A stretch of DNA of 64,000 nt from Brochothrix campestris (GTDB lineage: Bacteria; Bacillota; Bacilli; Lactobacillales; Listeriaceae). Each line of letters opens with the position of its first letter. The first letter of the stretch is position 1. Below, piece after piece: positions 51,908 through 61,258 of this stretch. The position numbers and the translations under genes are program-made. The stretch covers positions 310,001-374,000 of the forward strand of contig NZ_CP175511.1 of assembly GCF_046058945.1 (NCBI RefSeq), given 5' to 3'. The notes beneath the pieces were generated by a model. The model was not told where the DNA came from and did no database searches. It was given only the letters and a program-made list of their open reading frames with translations.

Positions 51908-53399
51908 GTGTCGTAATAAGGGTAGCGACTCCTTTTTCATGATAGGTTTTATGTAAGATATCTAAGATATAGACCCATTCCTGTTCTTCTGGCATTGAAG
52001 ACCAGAAATAAAACAGTGCGTTGGGGTAGCGTTCTTCAAGATGTTGCACTTGAAAGTCTGAAATATACAAATCAACAGTTTCATCAGGATATGGAATGAA
52101 TTGTAACGGTATTTGTGTTGATTGTTGTAAGATAGTTTTTAAAAAAACATGTTGAGAGTCTGTTATTTTTGATAAAAGACAGACACGTAAAGGTTTATGC
52201 ATGAAGCGGATAGCATCACGAAGTAGTAAGAAATATTGAACCTTACTTGCATTGTTGAGTACAATATGGGTTTGTTCTTCTAAATAAGTGAAAAAAGAAG
52301 CACAAGTCTCAAACGTAAGTGGATGACGTTCCATTACTGTTTTTAAGTTGAGTTGCATGCGTGAATTATGTTCTGAGCCTTTAACATGCTTGATATGCGC
52401 GTTAATCGCGATTAAATTAACTTGTAAGTGGGCATATTCCGTTGCTGTTAATGATTTATTAAAGTAGTCACAATAGCAATTAATAAACTGTTCAGCTTCA
52501 ACTTTGAAAAGTGAAGCCGCATTAAACGGTGTGAAATTAATGTTTTCAAAGTAAGCGAGCGGATACACATTGAGTGTTGAAATCATAAAATGCATGCCAT
52601 TAACTTCAGCTGCCACTTGCTCATCAGTTAAGCCGAGCACTGTTGAAAAAGTGTTAGCTACCCAAGCCTCAACATCTGTCTTGGTTAAGATAACAGTCGA
52701 AATATCAGGTAACGGTGATGAATGATCTAAAATGAATCCTTGTTTAATACGAGAGATGGTAATGGCTAAAAAGGTTCGTAGCTTTAATAAACTTGAATAA
52801 GGCATCAAAGGTGTATGGGCATGTATGTTTGCTAATAAATCATCCAATAAATTGGAGTCAACGTTATGAGCGAAGTCTGTTAAAAAGTGGTAAGCATCGG
52901 TGAATAAACAGTAAAAAAAATAACGAATTTGATGTTCTTCACCAATTAATCGCTCGTGTTTAGTTAAGTCGAGTGAAACTTCAAAGGCTTCAAGTAACTC
53001 TTTCAAACGATTTAATTTACGATACATTGTTGCTTTTGTAATGAAATTATTATCAGTGAAATCTTGAAAGCTAACGAATTCATCATTAAAAATGGCATGA
53101 CAAAATTGGAATTGAATATTAGTTTCAATATAATGCGTTGCAAAAAAGTCAATTGAAAAAAGGGGGGATATTTCTAATGTAATGCTTGAGGTATTATAAG
53201 TGAAATTCAAATGAGTTCCCCAATCATTCTTTTGGATATCGTCTTGGAGACAATCCAAATTTTTAGCTAAAGCACGTCGGTTCCAATCCAGTGCCTCAGA
53301 CATTTTCTGCAGGTCAATCGAAGTGGAACGTTTATTACGGGCAAAATAACGTAAACATTGTAAACTATAGCCTTCTTGCTTATCGAGAATTTTATGCAT
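51894..53399 (-). CDS. Mga-like transcriptional regulator of WxL cluster 3
   Basis: The 501-aa paralog (MHKILDKQEGYSLQCLRYFA) has the HTH FITKATMYRKLNRLKELLEA, IGEEHQIRYFFYCLF and the C-terminal LRVCLLSKITDSQ...VDLYISDFQVQHLE. AAGGAG lies 8 bases upstream. It is divergent from cluster 3, with 232 bp between the starts. Confidence 0.8.
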   Translation of the reverse strand: MHKILDKQEGYSLQCLRYFARNKRSTSIDLQKMSEALDWNRRALAKNLDCLQDDIQKNDWGTHLNFTYNTSSITLEISPLFSIDFFATHYIETNIQFQFCHAIFNDEFVSFQDFTDNNFITKATMYRKLNRLKELLEAFEVSLDLTKHERLIGEEHQIRYFFYCLFTDAYHFLTDFAHNVDSNLLDDLLANIHAHTPLMPYSSLLKLRTFLAITISRIKQGFILDHSSPLPDISTVILTKTDVEAWVANTFSTVLGLTDEQVAAEVNGMHFMISTLNVYPLAYFENINFTPFNAASLFKVEAEQFINCYCDYFNKSLTATEYAHLQVNLIAINAHIKHVKGSEHNSRMQLNLKTVMERHPLTFETCASFFTYLEEQTHIVLNNASKVQYFLLLRDAIRFMHKPLRVCLLSKITDSQHVFLKTILQQSTQIPLQFIPYPDETVDLYISDFQVQHLEERYPNALFYFWSSMPEEQEWVYILDILHKTYHEKGVATLITTQKKG

Positions 53400-53631
53400 G
53401 ATATGACTCCTTTCAATACTCCTAATACTATACCCCAGTTCGGCTGTTGCAATTCGTGTTAATTTTTTTACAGATAATGGGCTATCGTGTCATTACAGGA
53501 TAATGTAAAGTTATATTTAGATAGAGAGCAAAAGTGATGTTTTTTAGAAAAAAGATTAGTATAAACAGCTGAGAAATTTGGAATTTCATAAATCACTGCT
53601 CTTTTATAAGGATAAGGTTAGGGAGGATAAG

Positions 53632-54630
53632 ATGAAAAATTTTTTAGTAGCTATTGTATTTATAAGCATGTTTATCGGAGGGGGAAATGTTTATGCCTCG
53701 GACAATAAAGGCCCTATGTATACAGTAACACCAGTCTTGCCAGAAAATCAACAAAAAAATATAACCGATCAATTTGACCTATTAGTCAAGCCAGGTAGTA
53801 CTCAAATAATACAGGTGATTTTAAAAAACAAGAGTAAAAAGGCAATGCAACTAAACAGTGTTGTTGTTGCAGGGGTAACGAATAGTAATGGAATCATTGA
53901 TTACAAAAATAAGGTCGAACAAAAGAAACAAAAAGATACATTTACTAATATAGCGACAGCAGATGAGGCAGGGAGCATTGCTGCTCAGTCAGAAAAAACA
54001 CTCAATGTTGAAGTGAAGATTCCAATGTCTGGTATTGATGGGTTAATGTTAGGTGGCATTAAGATTGAACAAGTGAGTGCCGCTAAATCAGAAAGTAATA
54101 TTCAAAATAAGTACAGCTACATTATCCCCATCAAGCTACAAACGAAAACGGATCAACAACAGGCCAAATTGAATTTGAAAAAAGTCACGATTAGCCAAAC
54201 AGGTTTACGCAATCGATTGGTAACTGTGTTAGAAAATCCAAAAGGCGCGATTTTACGCAATATAGAAATGTCATTGCAAGTGCAAAAAGACAAGACAGAT
54301 ACGACCTATTACGAAAATAAGAAAAACAACCTGAAATTCGCTCCGAAATCAACGGCAGACTTACAATGGGCACTTGATAAACCATTTGAAGTAGGAACCT
54401 ATCAGGTGACCCTGAAAGTAATCGCGGATGGTTTTGAGAAAACATGGACAGAGGCATTAACGATTGATAAAGAGGAAGCAGATACCCTTAATGCGACATC
54501 TGTCGATGAAAAAGAAAAAAACACGAATTCACTGAAAATGTATATCTTGTTGGGCATTATTGCAGTCTTAATTTTAATGATCATTATTATTTTATTGAAA
54601 AAAAACAAACAGCGAAATGAGGTGGAGTAA
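53632..54630 (+). CDS. DUF916-like membrane protein, cluster 3
   Basis: The 332-aa protein has a signal peptide (to VYASDN), MYTVTPVLPENQQKN, a LLVKPGSTQIIQVILKNKSK strand set as in DUF916, and IQNKYSYIIPIKLQ in place of the DNRYAYVVG motif. A C-terminal TM (MYILLGIIAVLILMIIIILL) and a basic tail follow. It is more diverged than the other two. ATG 53632 has GGGAGG 6 bases upstream. It probably anchors the cluster 3 complex. Confidence 0.85.
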   Translation: MKNFLVAIVFISMFIGGGNVYASDNKGPMYTVTPVLPENQQKNITDQFDLLVKPGSTQIIQVILKNKSKKAMQLNSVVVAGVTNSNGIIDYKNKVEQKKQKDTFTNIATADEAGSIAAQSEKTLNVEVKIPMSGIDGLMLGGIKIEQVSAAKSESNIQNKYSYIIPIKLQTKTDQQQAKLNLKKVTISQTGLRNRLVTVLENPKGAILRNIEMSLQVQKDKTDTTYYENKKNNLKFAPKSTADLQWALDKPFEVGTYQVTLKVIADGFEKTWTEALTIDKEEADTLNATSVDEKEKNTNSLKMYILLGIIAVLILMIIIILLKKNKQRNEVE

Positions 54631-54631
54631 G

Positions 54632-56908
54632 ATGAAGCGATCCGGACTATTACAGTTAATCATGTGTGCGAGCTTAGTAGTGATGGTATCACCAGTGGAA
54701 GCACAAACGACATTACCATCAGATAATGGTGAAAATAATAGTATACAGGCAGAGAATAGTGAAGTTGATTCGAACGAAACCAAAATAAATAATTCGAGTC
54801 TAACAGGTAGTGAAGCGGTGATAGATAAACCGCTTGTGACACAAAGCGAAAAAATGGCGAGTAACAGTGGGCCGACTTTACGAGGTAACTATTCTTATTA
54901 TCTTGAGGCGCGTGAATTAGCCGATGCAAATAGAGAGGCGCTTCAAAGAGCTGTCAGAGCAGCGATTAGTGAGAATCCAAAAAAATTAGGTTATTTAAAA
55001 GGCAGCACACTTGAAATTGTAGTTCCGAACGTTAAATTAATTCCAGACTTTTATTATTTACCAAATAATGCGAATATACGTTTCTCTGGTATGGTTGGAA
55101 TCACCGATATTTATCTTACAAATGACGACACAGTTCGAGTGACGTATAAAGACAACGGTAGCCAAAATGGAAAACTAACGTTCACTAAGTTAAAAAATGC
55201 ACCGACTAACACGACACTTAATTTCATGTACTCAGTACAACATTCGTTACGAACGTATCGTAAAATGGCTTTGTTAGGTTGGACACAAATTGAAGATGAA
55301 GAAGAAGTCCGAAGTGGAAGGGGTATTGGTCCGGTGAATCTCAATTTTGCCGAGCCAGCTCCGGAACTTGTCGTGACACCAAAAGAAGAAACAACACGAC
55401 TGGCATACGGTAGCACAGTTTCGTTAGAGGTGAGTGATTACTATAACGTTAAAACAAGTGCAGGGAAAGTCACCGCGACATTTTTAACACAACCAGATAC
55501 AAGCGTCTTAGGGCCAGCTGAGGCTACCATTCAATTAACAGATGAATACGGACAACAAACGATTGTAACCGTCCCATTTGAGGTGTTTGAGACGTTAGTC
55601 GCACAACCGGTTGCTCAAACACTCGTGCTCGGACAAGACATTCCTAAAGTAGTCCTCAAACAATGGGTCAAAGACGTGACAACCTTAAGTGGCGATGCGA
55701 TTGATAGCACGGATTATGAGGTTGAATTAGTTTCAACTTTTTCGGCCAATGCAGTTGGAACAAGTGAAGTTGCGATTCGGATTTTTAGTGAGAAGTATCA
55801 TAGTGACTTAGAGCTGACTGTCCCAGTCACAGTTAAAATGGGAACAGCCATCCAATTAACCAATACCGATAATCAAATTATTGGTGGAGTGACGGTTAAC
55901 GATGGAAAACTTGATTTAGTCGATATTGATGATCGTAATGTGACAAAAGTAGTAGGCAATAATATCTCGATAGCGGTTTATAAACCAGAGTTAGATAATC
56001 CGATTTTAAATGAGAGCACACCAAGTGAAGAAGCACAATTAAAAGCGACGGATGCGATTGACTCCTTTAAATCGTTGCCAATCGGTAAGGAATTGCCGGA
56101 GGGAAGTGTTATTAAAGTAGCAACGGATGGCATGGCTGAAAACACTAATTTGTTAGAAACCTATAATGATGGTAAAAAAATAGCCTTCATCGATAACAAT
56201 CGAATTCATGAACAAGCAATCTATTATCTGTATCAAAATAAAAAATTCTCAACGGTTGCAGCAGCGCATTTAGAAGTTAAAACAGTTCCTGTTTCACGAT
56301 TAACATCATTGAGTGAGTTAGATGCTATGATCCATGCGTTTTATCATGGGAAATTACCGGGCAATGTATCGCTGAAAGGGTTTAGTTCTTATCCGAATAC
56401 AGCTGAAACAGGCTTGCAAGCAGGTAAAGTGTTAGTTGAAGAGCAACTAGGAGAAAATAATGTAATTCGTTACGATCAGCCAATTACGATTGAAGTCGAC
56501 GACGGTGATATTTCAATGAAGGTACCGACGACGATGAATTTTAAAGACTATACGTTCAATCCTAGTGAAACAACTGTCGAACGCGCAATTGATGATTGGC
56601 AGTTAGAAGTAGATGATACACGAATGGACAGTTTGAAAACAAATTGGCACATCAATTTGAAAGTATCAGGTGAGCAAGAGTTGGATCAATATATGACATT
56701 TGTCGATTATCAGAACAACAGGAGCTATTTAACGGAAAATATCACAATATATAGTCAAGATAAAATAGAGAATCAACCGGATAACACCTCAATAAGTTGG
56801 GGAGCTGAGCAAGGTGTCTTATTACAACTACCTGCTCATAATAATTTAAAAGCGGATAAAACATATCATTCCACACTTGAGTGGTCGCTCATATTAGGGG
56901 AGGAATAA
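54632..56908 (+). CDS. Multi-domain WxL-like surface protein (758 aa), cluster 3
   Basis: After a signal peptide and an Asn/Ser/Glu linker, residues about 85-230 form an unknown domain (YYLEARELADANREALQRAV, then DIYLTNDDTVRV). Ig-like repeats follow (about 250-420), then an unrecognised acidic domain. The C-terminal part has DDWQLEVDD and ends LEWSLILGEE, the paired W-x-L motifs in a shortened WxL domain. GGTGGAG lies 4-5 bases upstream; the start overlaps no neighbour. It is likely the main exposed protein of cluster 3. Confidence 0.75.
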   Translation: MKRSGLLQLIMCASLVVMVSPVEAQTTLPSDNGENNSIQAENSEVDSNETKINNSSLTGSEAVIDKPLVTQSEKMASNSGPTLRGNYSYYLEARELADANREALQRAVRAAISENPKKLGYLKGSTLEIVVPNVKLIPDFYYLPNNANIRFSGMVGITDIYLTNDDTVRVTYKDNGSQNGKLTFTKLKNAPTNTTLNFMYSVQHSLRTYRKMALLGWTQIEDEEEVRSGRGIGPVNLNFAEPAPELVVTPKEETTRLAYGSTVSLEVSDYYNVKTSAGKVTATFLTQPDTSVLGPAEATIQLTDEYGQQTIVTVPFEVFETLVAQPVAQTLVLGQDIPKVVLKQWVKDVTTLSGDAIDSTDYEVELVSTFSANAVGTSEVAIRIFSEKYHSDLELTVPVTVKMGTAIQLTNTDNQIIGGVTVNDGKLDLVDIDDRNVTKVVGNNISIAVYKPELDNPILNESTPSEEAQLKATDAIDSFKSLPIGKELPEGSVIKVATDGMAENTNLLETYNDGKKIAFIDNNRIHEQAIYYLYQNKKFSTVAAAHLEVKTVPVSRLTSLSELDAMIHAFYHGKLPGNVSLKGFSSYPNTAETGLQAGKVLVEEQLGENNVIRYDQPITIEVDDGDISMKVPTTMNFKDYTFNPSETTVERAIDDWQLEVDDTRMDSLKTNWHINLKVSGEQELDQYMTFVDYQNNRSYLTENITIYSQDKIENQPDNTSISWGAEQGVLLQLPAHNNLKADKTYHSTLEWSLILGEE

Positions 56909-57301
56909 ATGATGAAAAAAACAGTTGTCGTTTTGCTTCTTGTTCTTTGTAGTATGGGTGCTAGTGCTAGTGTTGGTGGTGTGAAGGCAATGGTTTTTGA
57001 TGAGGCTGAAACAAAAGTGTCAGTAAGCGTATTTGATCAACATCTGACAGATGAAACAGGTGCCGTATTAACACCACCGCTAGTGATTGAAAAACAGGTA
57101 AATAAACAGGATAGCATAGGTAATATTAGTTATTATGTCGACAATCATACGCAGAAGGAATACACCGAAAATATTAGTATTGAGTATGTTCGATTGCCAC
57201 AGACAGGTGATAATAACGGAATATTCAGTATTATCGGTTGGGGAATAGTCATTTTAGGAGCCTATTGTAGTAAAAAATATAATCAGAGAGAAGGAATATA
57301 A
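56909..57301 (+). CDS. LPXTG protein (LPQTGD), cluster 3
   Basis: The 130-aa protein has a signal peptide (to ASASVGG), a beta-rich middle and the sorting motif LPQTGD followed by a TM (GIFSIIGWGIVILGAYC) and the basic end KKYNQREGI. The ATG directly follows the upstream stop codon; GGGGAGG lies 9 bases back. The GAGAAGGAATATAAT at its end is also the ribosome site of the first WxL repeat gene. Confidence 0.85.
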   Translation: MMKKTVVVLLLVLCSMGASASVGGVKAMVFDEAETKVSVSVFDQHLTDETGAVLTPPLVIEKQVNKQDSIGNISYYVDNHTQKEYTENISIEYVRLPQTGDNNGIFSIIGWGIVILGAYCSKKYNQREGI

Positions 57302-57302
57302 T

Positions 57303-57821
57303 ATGAAATTAGCACAATTAATGGCCATTGGTTTAACCGTCGGAACAATCGGAGTAAGCGTAGCAACTGTATCAGCAGATGAGGTGCGTGACGGTTCGAC
57401 AGCAGCAAGTGTAACTTTGAAAGGTGGGGAGTTAACATTCTCAGAAATCGCACCAACGATTGCTTTTGAAGACATTACTTTAACGGGCGAAGCGCAAACA
57501 GTAGGCGCTAAAGCAGAGGCAATTATCGGCATCAATGATTACCGTGGGATTGATGGAAATTGGGATCTAACAGTGAAAGAAACAGCGCCCGTCGATGCTA
57601 AAAGTTTCACAGAACAAGGCTTGCAAATTAACTTAGCAGCGACAGCAAATGCAGGCGTAACAGCTGAAACAGTCGCAGTGTCGGAAGAAAATCAACTCGT
57701 AGCAAACGGATCACGTTTTGAACATACAATTGACTTAAACCCAACATTAGCTGCACCGAAAGCAACCGCAGCTGGCACATATGCAACAACACTTGACTGG
57801 ACATTAAAACCAGCAGAATAA
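57303..57821 (+). CDS. Small WxL protein, tandem copy 1
   Basis: The 172-aa protein has a signal peptide to VSADE and a minimal WxL domain (GNWDLTV with WDL, and the final LDWTLKPAE). It lacks the Pro/Asp linker of cluster 1 and 2 WxL proteins. AGAAGGA precedes the ATG. Copies 3 and 4 differ from it by only a few residues. Confidence 0.9.
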   Translation: MKLAQLMAIGLTVGTIGVSVATVSADEVRDGSTAASVTLKGGELTFSEIAPTIAFEDITLTGEAQTVGAKAEAIIGINDYRGIDGNWDLTVKETAPVDAKSFTEQGLQINLAATANAGVTAETVAVSEENQLVANGSRFEHTIDLNPTLAAPKATAAGTYATTLDWTLKPAE

Positions 57822-57873
57822 GTAGCAAATGAGTAAACAAATAAAAAAATTAATCAGAGAGAAGGAATATAAT

Positions 57874-58386
57874 ATGAAATTAGCACAATTAATGGCCATT
57901 GGTTTAACCGTCGGAACAATCGGAGTAAGCGTAGCAACTGTATCAGCAGATGAGGTGCGTGACGGTTCGACAGCAGCAAGTGTAACTTTGAAAGGTGGGG
58001 AGTTAACATTCTCAGAAATCGCACCAACGATTGCTTTTGAAGACATTACTTTAACAGGCGAAGCTAAAACAGTCGGTACGAAAGCGATAGCTGAACTAGG
58101 GATTAACGATTATCGAGGTGTGGATACATTTTGGGATTTACTAGTAAAAGAAACACCAACCGATAAAAGTTTTAGCGAACAAGGCTTACAAATAAAATTA
58201 TCGCCTGAAATCGATAATAATGGAATCGCTCAAGACGTAGTAGTATCTTCAGAAAATGAAATTTTTGCTGCTGGTAAACGTTTTGAAACAAAGGTGAACC
58301 TAAACCCAACATTAGATGTGCCGAAAGATTTAACAGCTGGCACATATGCAACAACAGTTGACTGGACATTAAAACCAGCAGAATAA
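57874..58386 (+). CDS. Small WxL protein, tandem copy 2 (mosaic)
   Basis: The 170-aa protein shares the first 60 residues with copy 1. It then diverges (AKTVGTKAIAELGINDYRGV, TFWDLLVKETPTDKSF, IKLSPEIDNNGIAQDVVVSS) and returns to the common end (TYATTVDWTLKPAE). Both W-x-L motifs remain. ATG 57874 with AGAAGGA upstream is the start; the longer frame begins in the spacer. The pattern suggests gene conversion around a divergent surface-exposed part. Confidence 0.9.
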   Translation: MKLAQLMAIGLTVGTIGVSVATVSADEVRDGSTAASVTLKGGELTFSEIAPTIAFEDITLTGEAKTVGTKAIAELGINDYRGVDTFWDLLVKETPTDKSFSEQGLQIKLSPEIDNNGIAQDVVVSSENEIFAAGKRFETKVNLNPTLDVPKDLTAGTYATTVDWTLKPAE

Positions 58387-58438
58387 GTAGCAAATGAGTA
58401 AACAAATAAAAAAATTAATCAGAGAGAAGGAATATAAT

Positions 58439-58957
58439 ATGAAATTAGCACAATTAATGGCCATTGGTTTAACCGTCGGAACAATCGGAGTAAGCGTAGC
58501 AACTGTATCAGCAGATGAGGTGCGTGACGGTTCGACAGCAGCAAGTGTAACTTTAAAAGGTGGGGAGTTAACATTCTCAGAAATCGCACCAACGATTGCT
58601 TTTGAAGACATTACTTTAACGGGCGAAGCGCAAACAGTAGGCGCTAAAGCAGAGGCAATTATCGGCATCAATGATTACCGTGGGATTGATGAAAATTGGG
58701 ATTTAACAGTGAAAGAAACAGCGCCCGTCGATGCTAAAAGTTTCACAGAACAAGGCTTGCAAATTAACTTAGCAGCGACAGCAAATGCAGGCGTAACAGC
58801 TGAAACAGTCGCAGTGTCGGAAGAAAATCAACTCGTAGCAAACGGATCACGTTTTGAACATGCAATTGACTTAAACCCAACATTAGCTGCACCGAAAGCA
58901 ACCGCAGCTGGCACATATGCAACAACACTTGACTGGACATTAAAACCAGCAGAATAA
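58439..58957 (+). CDS. Small WxL protein, tandem copy 3
   Basis: The 172-aa protein differs from copy 1 at two positions seen here (DENWDL for DGNWDL, FEHAIDL for FEHTIDL). It has the same signal peptide, spacer and ribosome site. Confidence 0.9.
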   Translation: MKLAQLMAIGLTVGTIGVSVATVSADEVRDGSTAASVTLKGGELTFSEIAPTIAFEDITLTGEAQTVGAKAEAIIGINDYRGIDENWDLTVKETAPVDAKSFTEQGLQINLAATANAGVTAETVAVSEENQLVANGSRFEHAIDLNPTLAAPKATAAGTYATTLDWTLKPAE

Positions 58958-59009
58958 GTAGCAAATGAGTAAACAAATAAAAAAATTAATCAGAGAGAAG
59001 GAATATAAT

Positions 59010-59528
59010 ATGAAATTAGCACAATTAATGGCCATTGGTTTAACCGTCGGAACAATCGGAGTAAGCGTAGCAACTGTATCAGCAGATGAGGTGCGTGACG
59101 GTTCGACAGCAGCAAGTGTAACTTTAAAAGGTGGGGAGTTAACATTCTCAGAAATCGCACCAACGATTGCTTTTGAAGACATTACTTTAACGGGCGAAGC
59201 GCAAACAGTAGGCGCTAAAGCAGAGGCAATTATCGGCATCAATGATTACCGTGGGATTGATGAAAATTGGGATTTAACAGTGAAAGAAACAGCGCCCGTC
59301 GATGCTAAAAGTTTCACAGAACAAGGCTTGCAAATTAACTTAGCAGCGACAGCAAATGCAGGCGTAACAGCTGAAACAGTCGCAGTGTCGGAAGAAAATC
59401 AACTCGTAGCAAACGGATCACGTTTTGAACATACAATTGAATTAAACCCAACATTAGCTGCACCGAAAGCAACCGCAGCTGGCACATATGCAACAACACT
59501 TGACTGGACATTAAAACCAGCGGAATAA
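59010..59528 (+). CDS. Small WxL protein, tandem copy 4
   Basis: The 172-aa protein has DENWDL and FEHTIEL; otherwise it is the same as copies 1 and 3. It is the last gene of cluster 3 and is followed by a terminator. Confidence 0.9.
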   Translation: MKLAQLMAIGLTVGTIGVSVATVSADEVRDGSTAASVTLKGGELTFSEIAPTIAFEDITLTGEAQTVGAKAEAIIGINDYRGIDENWDLTVKETAPVDAKSFTEQGLQINLAATANAGVTAETVAVSEENQLVANGSRFEHTIELNPTLAAPKATAAGTYATTLDWTLKPAE

Positions 59529-59538
59529 TGTAACTAGA

Positions 59539-59577
59539 AAAAGCCATTATCGAAATATCGATAATGGCTTTTTTTGT
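59539..59577 (+). terminator. Terminator after WxL tandem array
   Basis: AAAGCCATTATCGA pairs with TCGATAATGGCTTT, then TTTT. It may also serve the convergent MFS gene. Confidence 0.88.
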
Positions 59578-59598
59578 TTTATATAATGTATGGGTGAA

Positions 59599-61011
59599 TT
59601 ATTTGCCATAAGCTTTCGTATTAACAAAGAGAGAAAGGATGAATAGAACCGCAGCGATAATCAACGAAAAGATAAAGACATAATGGGCGCCGTTAATCAT
59701 CTCAAAGGCTGTATTCACACCGCCTGAATTGATATACGCTGTTTTTCCAGCGGTTAAAAAGACCATTGTTAGTGCAATCGCAATCGCACCACCGATTTGC
59801 TGCATCGTGTTTAAGACGGCAGTGCCATCCGGTGCAATTTCAGGTGGTAATTGATTCAACGCGTTTGTTTGAGCGGGTGAAAAAATTAATGGAATGCCAA
59901 TCATAAAGACAACGGTTGCAATAATAATCGCTGCGATAGCTGTTGTTGCAGTGGCGAAAACGAGAAATGTCATCGCCAATACTGCAAGCAAGGCACCGAT
60001 CTTAACGAGCCATTTTGCTCCGAACGAATCGAATAGTCGACCCGCGACAGCTGAGAACAGCCCGTTAGCAATCCCACAAGGAAGTAAGCAGAGGCCAACT
60101 AAGGCCGCGGGCAATAGCCGTCCATCAATAAAGTACAACGGTAAAACGAGCATTACAGCCATAATCATGCCAAATGCTAAAATAATCATCAACACGCCTA
60201 ATGAGAAGTTTTTATATTGAAAGACGCGTAAATTTAAAATTGGAATAACCATTTTTAGTTGTCGGTATGTAAAGAGCGCGAGGGCAATTAAACCGATGCT
60301 AATTGTGAAAACAACCTCGATACTCCCCCAACCTTTATCGCCGGCAGATGAAAAACCAAACACAACACTACCAAAACCGATGACGGAGAGTGCCACCGAT
60401 AATGCATCGATTTTTGGTCGGGTAACCGTGGTGATGTTTCGCATGTAAATATATGAAACAATGAAAGCGATGGCTAAAAAGGGGAGCATCACGATGAAAA
60501 TCCAACGCCATGATAAACTAGATAATAAAAAACCTGAAATAGTAGGGCCAATTACCGGTGCGAAACTAATGACTAGCCCTACGAATCCCATTGCTGTCCC
60601 TCGTTTTTCGGGAGGATAAATAATTAGGACAGTGTTAAAAATGAGTGGGATTAAAATACCAGTTGCGATACCTTGAATAATCCGTCCGATTAATAAAAAC
60701 GCAAATAAAGGAGCAGTTGCGCAAATAATCGTTCCGATGATGAAAATAAGAATAGATGATAATAATAATTTTCGGGTGGTTACCCATCTAAGGAGTAATC
60801 CAGATAAGGGTGCTAGGATACCAATTGCTAAAATGTAACTGGTGCTAAGCCATTGTACAGTACTTGGGGTAATTGTGAAATCTTTCATTAATTGACTCAA
60901 GGCTATGTTTAAGGCTGTTTCGCCAAATAATCCAATGAAACCAGCCATTAGTAAACCGAGTAATAGTTGTGTATGTTTAATTTCAATAGGTGTTTGTGTT
61001 GTACTTTTCAA
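59599..61011 (-). CDS. MFS multidrug exporter, DHA2 (14-TM) type
   Basis: The 470-aa protein has many TM segments. Motif A-like LLRWVTTRKLLLSS, a motif C-like region GFVGLVISFAPVIGPTISGF and the start GETALNIALSQLMKDF are typical of EmrB/QacA-type drug:proton antiporters. Length is normal. AAGAGGCG lies upstream. A 17-bp palindrome (61041-61057) 30 bases upstream suggests control by a repressor such as TetR or MarR, but no such gene is adjacent. The substrate is unknown. Confidence 0.88.
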   Translation of the reverse strand: MKSTTQTPIEIKHTQLLLGLLMAGFIGLFGETALNIALSQLMKDFTITPSTVQWLSTSYILAIGILAPLSGLLLRWVTTRKLLLSSILIFIIGTIICATAPLFAFLLIGRIIQGIATGILIPLIFNTVLIIYPPEKRGTAMGFVGLVISFAPVIGPTISGFLLSSLSWRWIFIVMLPFLAIAFIVSYIYMRNITTVTRPKIDALSVALSVIGFGSVVFGFSSAGDKGWGSIEVVFTISIGLIALALFTYRQLKMVIPILNLRVFQYKNFSLGVLMIILAFGMIMAVMLVLPLYFIDGRLLPAALVGLCLLPCGIANGLFSAVAGRLFDSFGAKWLVKIGALLAVLAMTFLVFATATTAIAAIIIATVVFMIGIPLIFSPAQTNALNQLPPEIAPDGTAVLNTMQQIGGAIAIALTMVFLTAGKTAYINSGGVNTAFEMINGAHYVFIFSLIIAAVLFILSLFVNTKAYGK

Positions 61012-61040
61012 ATAATCGCCTCTTTTCTAAAGAATGAAAA

Positions 61041-61057
61041 TACTTTGTTACAAAGTA
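61041..61057 (-). promoter_or_regulatory. Palindromic operator upstream of MFS gene
   Basis: TACTTTGT-T-ACAAAGTA is a perfect palindrome with one central base, between the MFS start and AT-rich promoter DNA. Such sites are typical repressor targets of drug-efflux genes. Confidence 0.55.
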
Positions 61058-61258
61058 TATCTGTAATTCTATCTGATAATAAACTATCTGTATAGGCAAG
61101 TAGCAGTTTTTTTTTATTTCCTCGGAAATTTTCAAGGGTTTCGATTTGAAATAGGGTGAATTGTTTGAGAGGAAAGTGATAAGGAGGGAATTAAAACAGG
61201 TGGAAATGTGTTAAAATGAAAGTAATACTTCACTATATAGAGAAGGGTATGAGAATGT

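Larger units (their letters stand above)
57303..59528 (+). repeat. Four-fold tandem repeat of WxL genes (unit about 571 bp)
   Basis: Units start at 57303, 57874, 58439 and 59010 (steps 571, 565, 571). The repeated unit includes the 50-base spacer with GTAGCAAATGAGTAAACAAA and GAGAGAAGGAATATAAT. Copies 1, 3 and 4 are nearly identical in DNA. Copy 2 is identical in the first 180 bases and near the end but strongly different in between. Confidence 0.95.

Noticed and set aside
57804..59242. Repeated 80-100-codon reverse frames across the WxL array
   Set aside because: They recur only because the sense genes recur; all are antisense shadows without ribosome sites.
57303..59528. Tandem repeats considered as a CRISPR or other non-coding array
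   Set aside because: The unit is about 571 bp and codes for a full WxL protein each time; there are no short repeats with unique spacers. No CRISPR array was seen anywhere in the window.
59894..60220. 108-codon forward frame inside the MFS gene
   Set aside because: It is antisense to a well-supported transporter and has no independent evidence.
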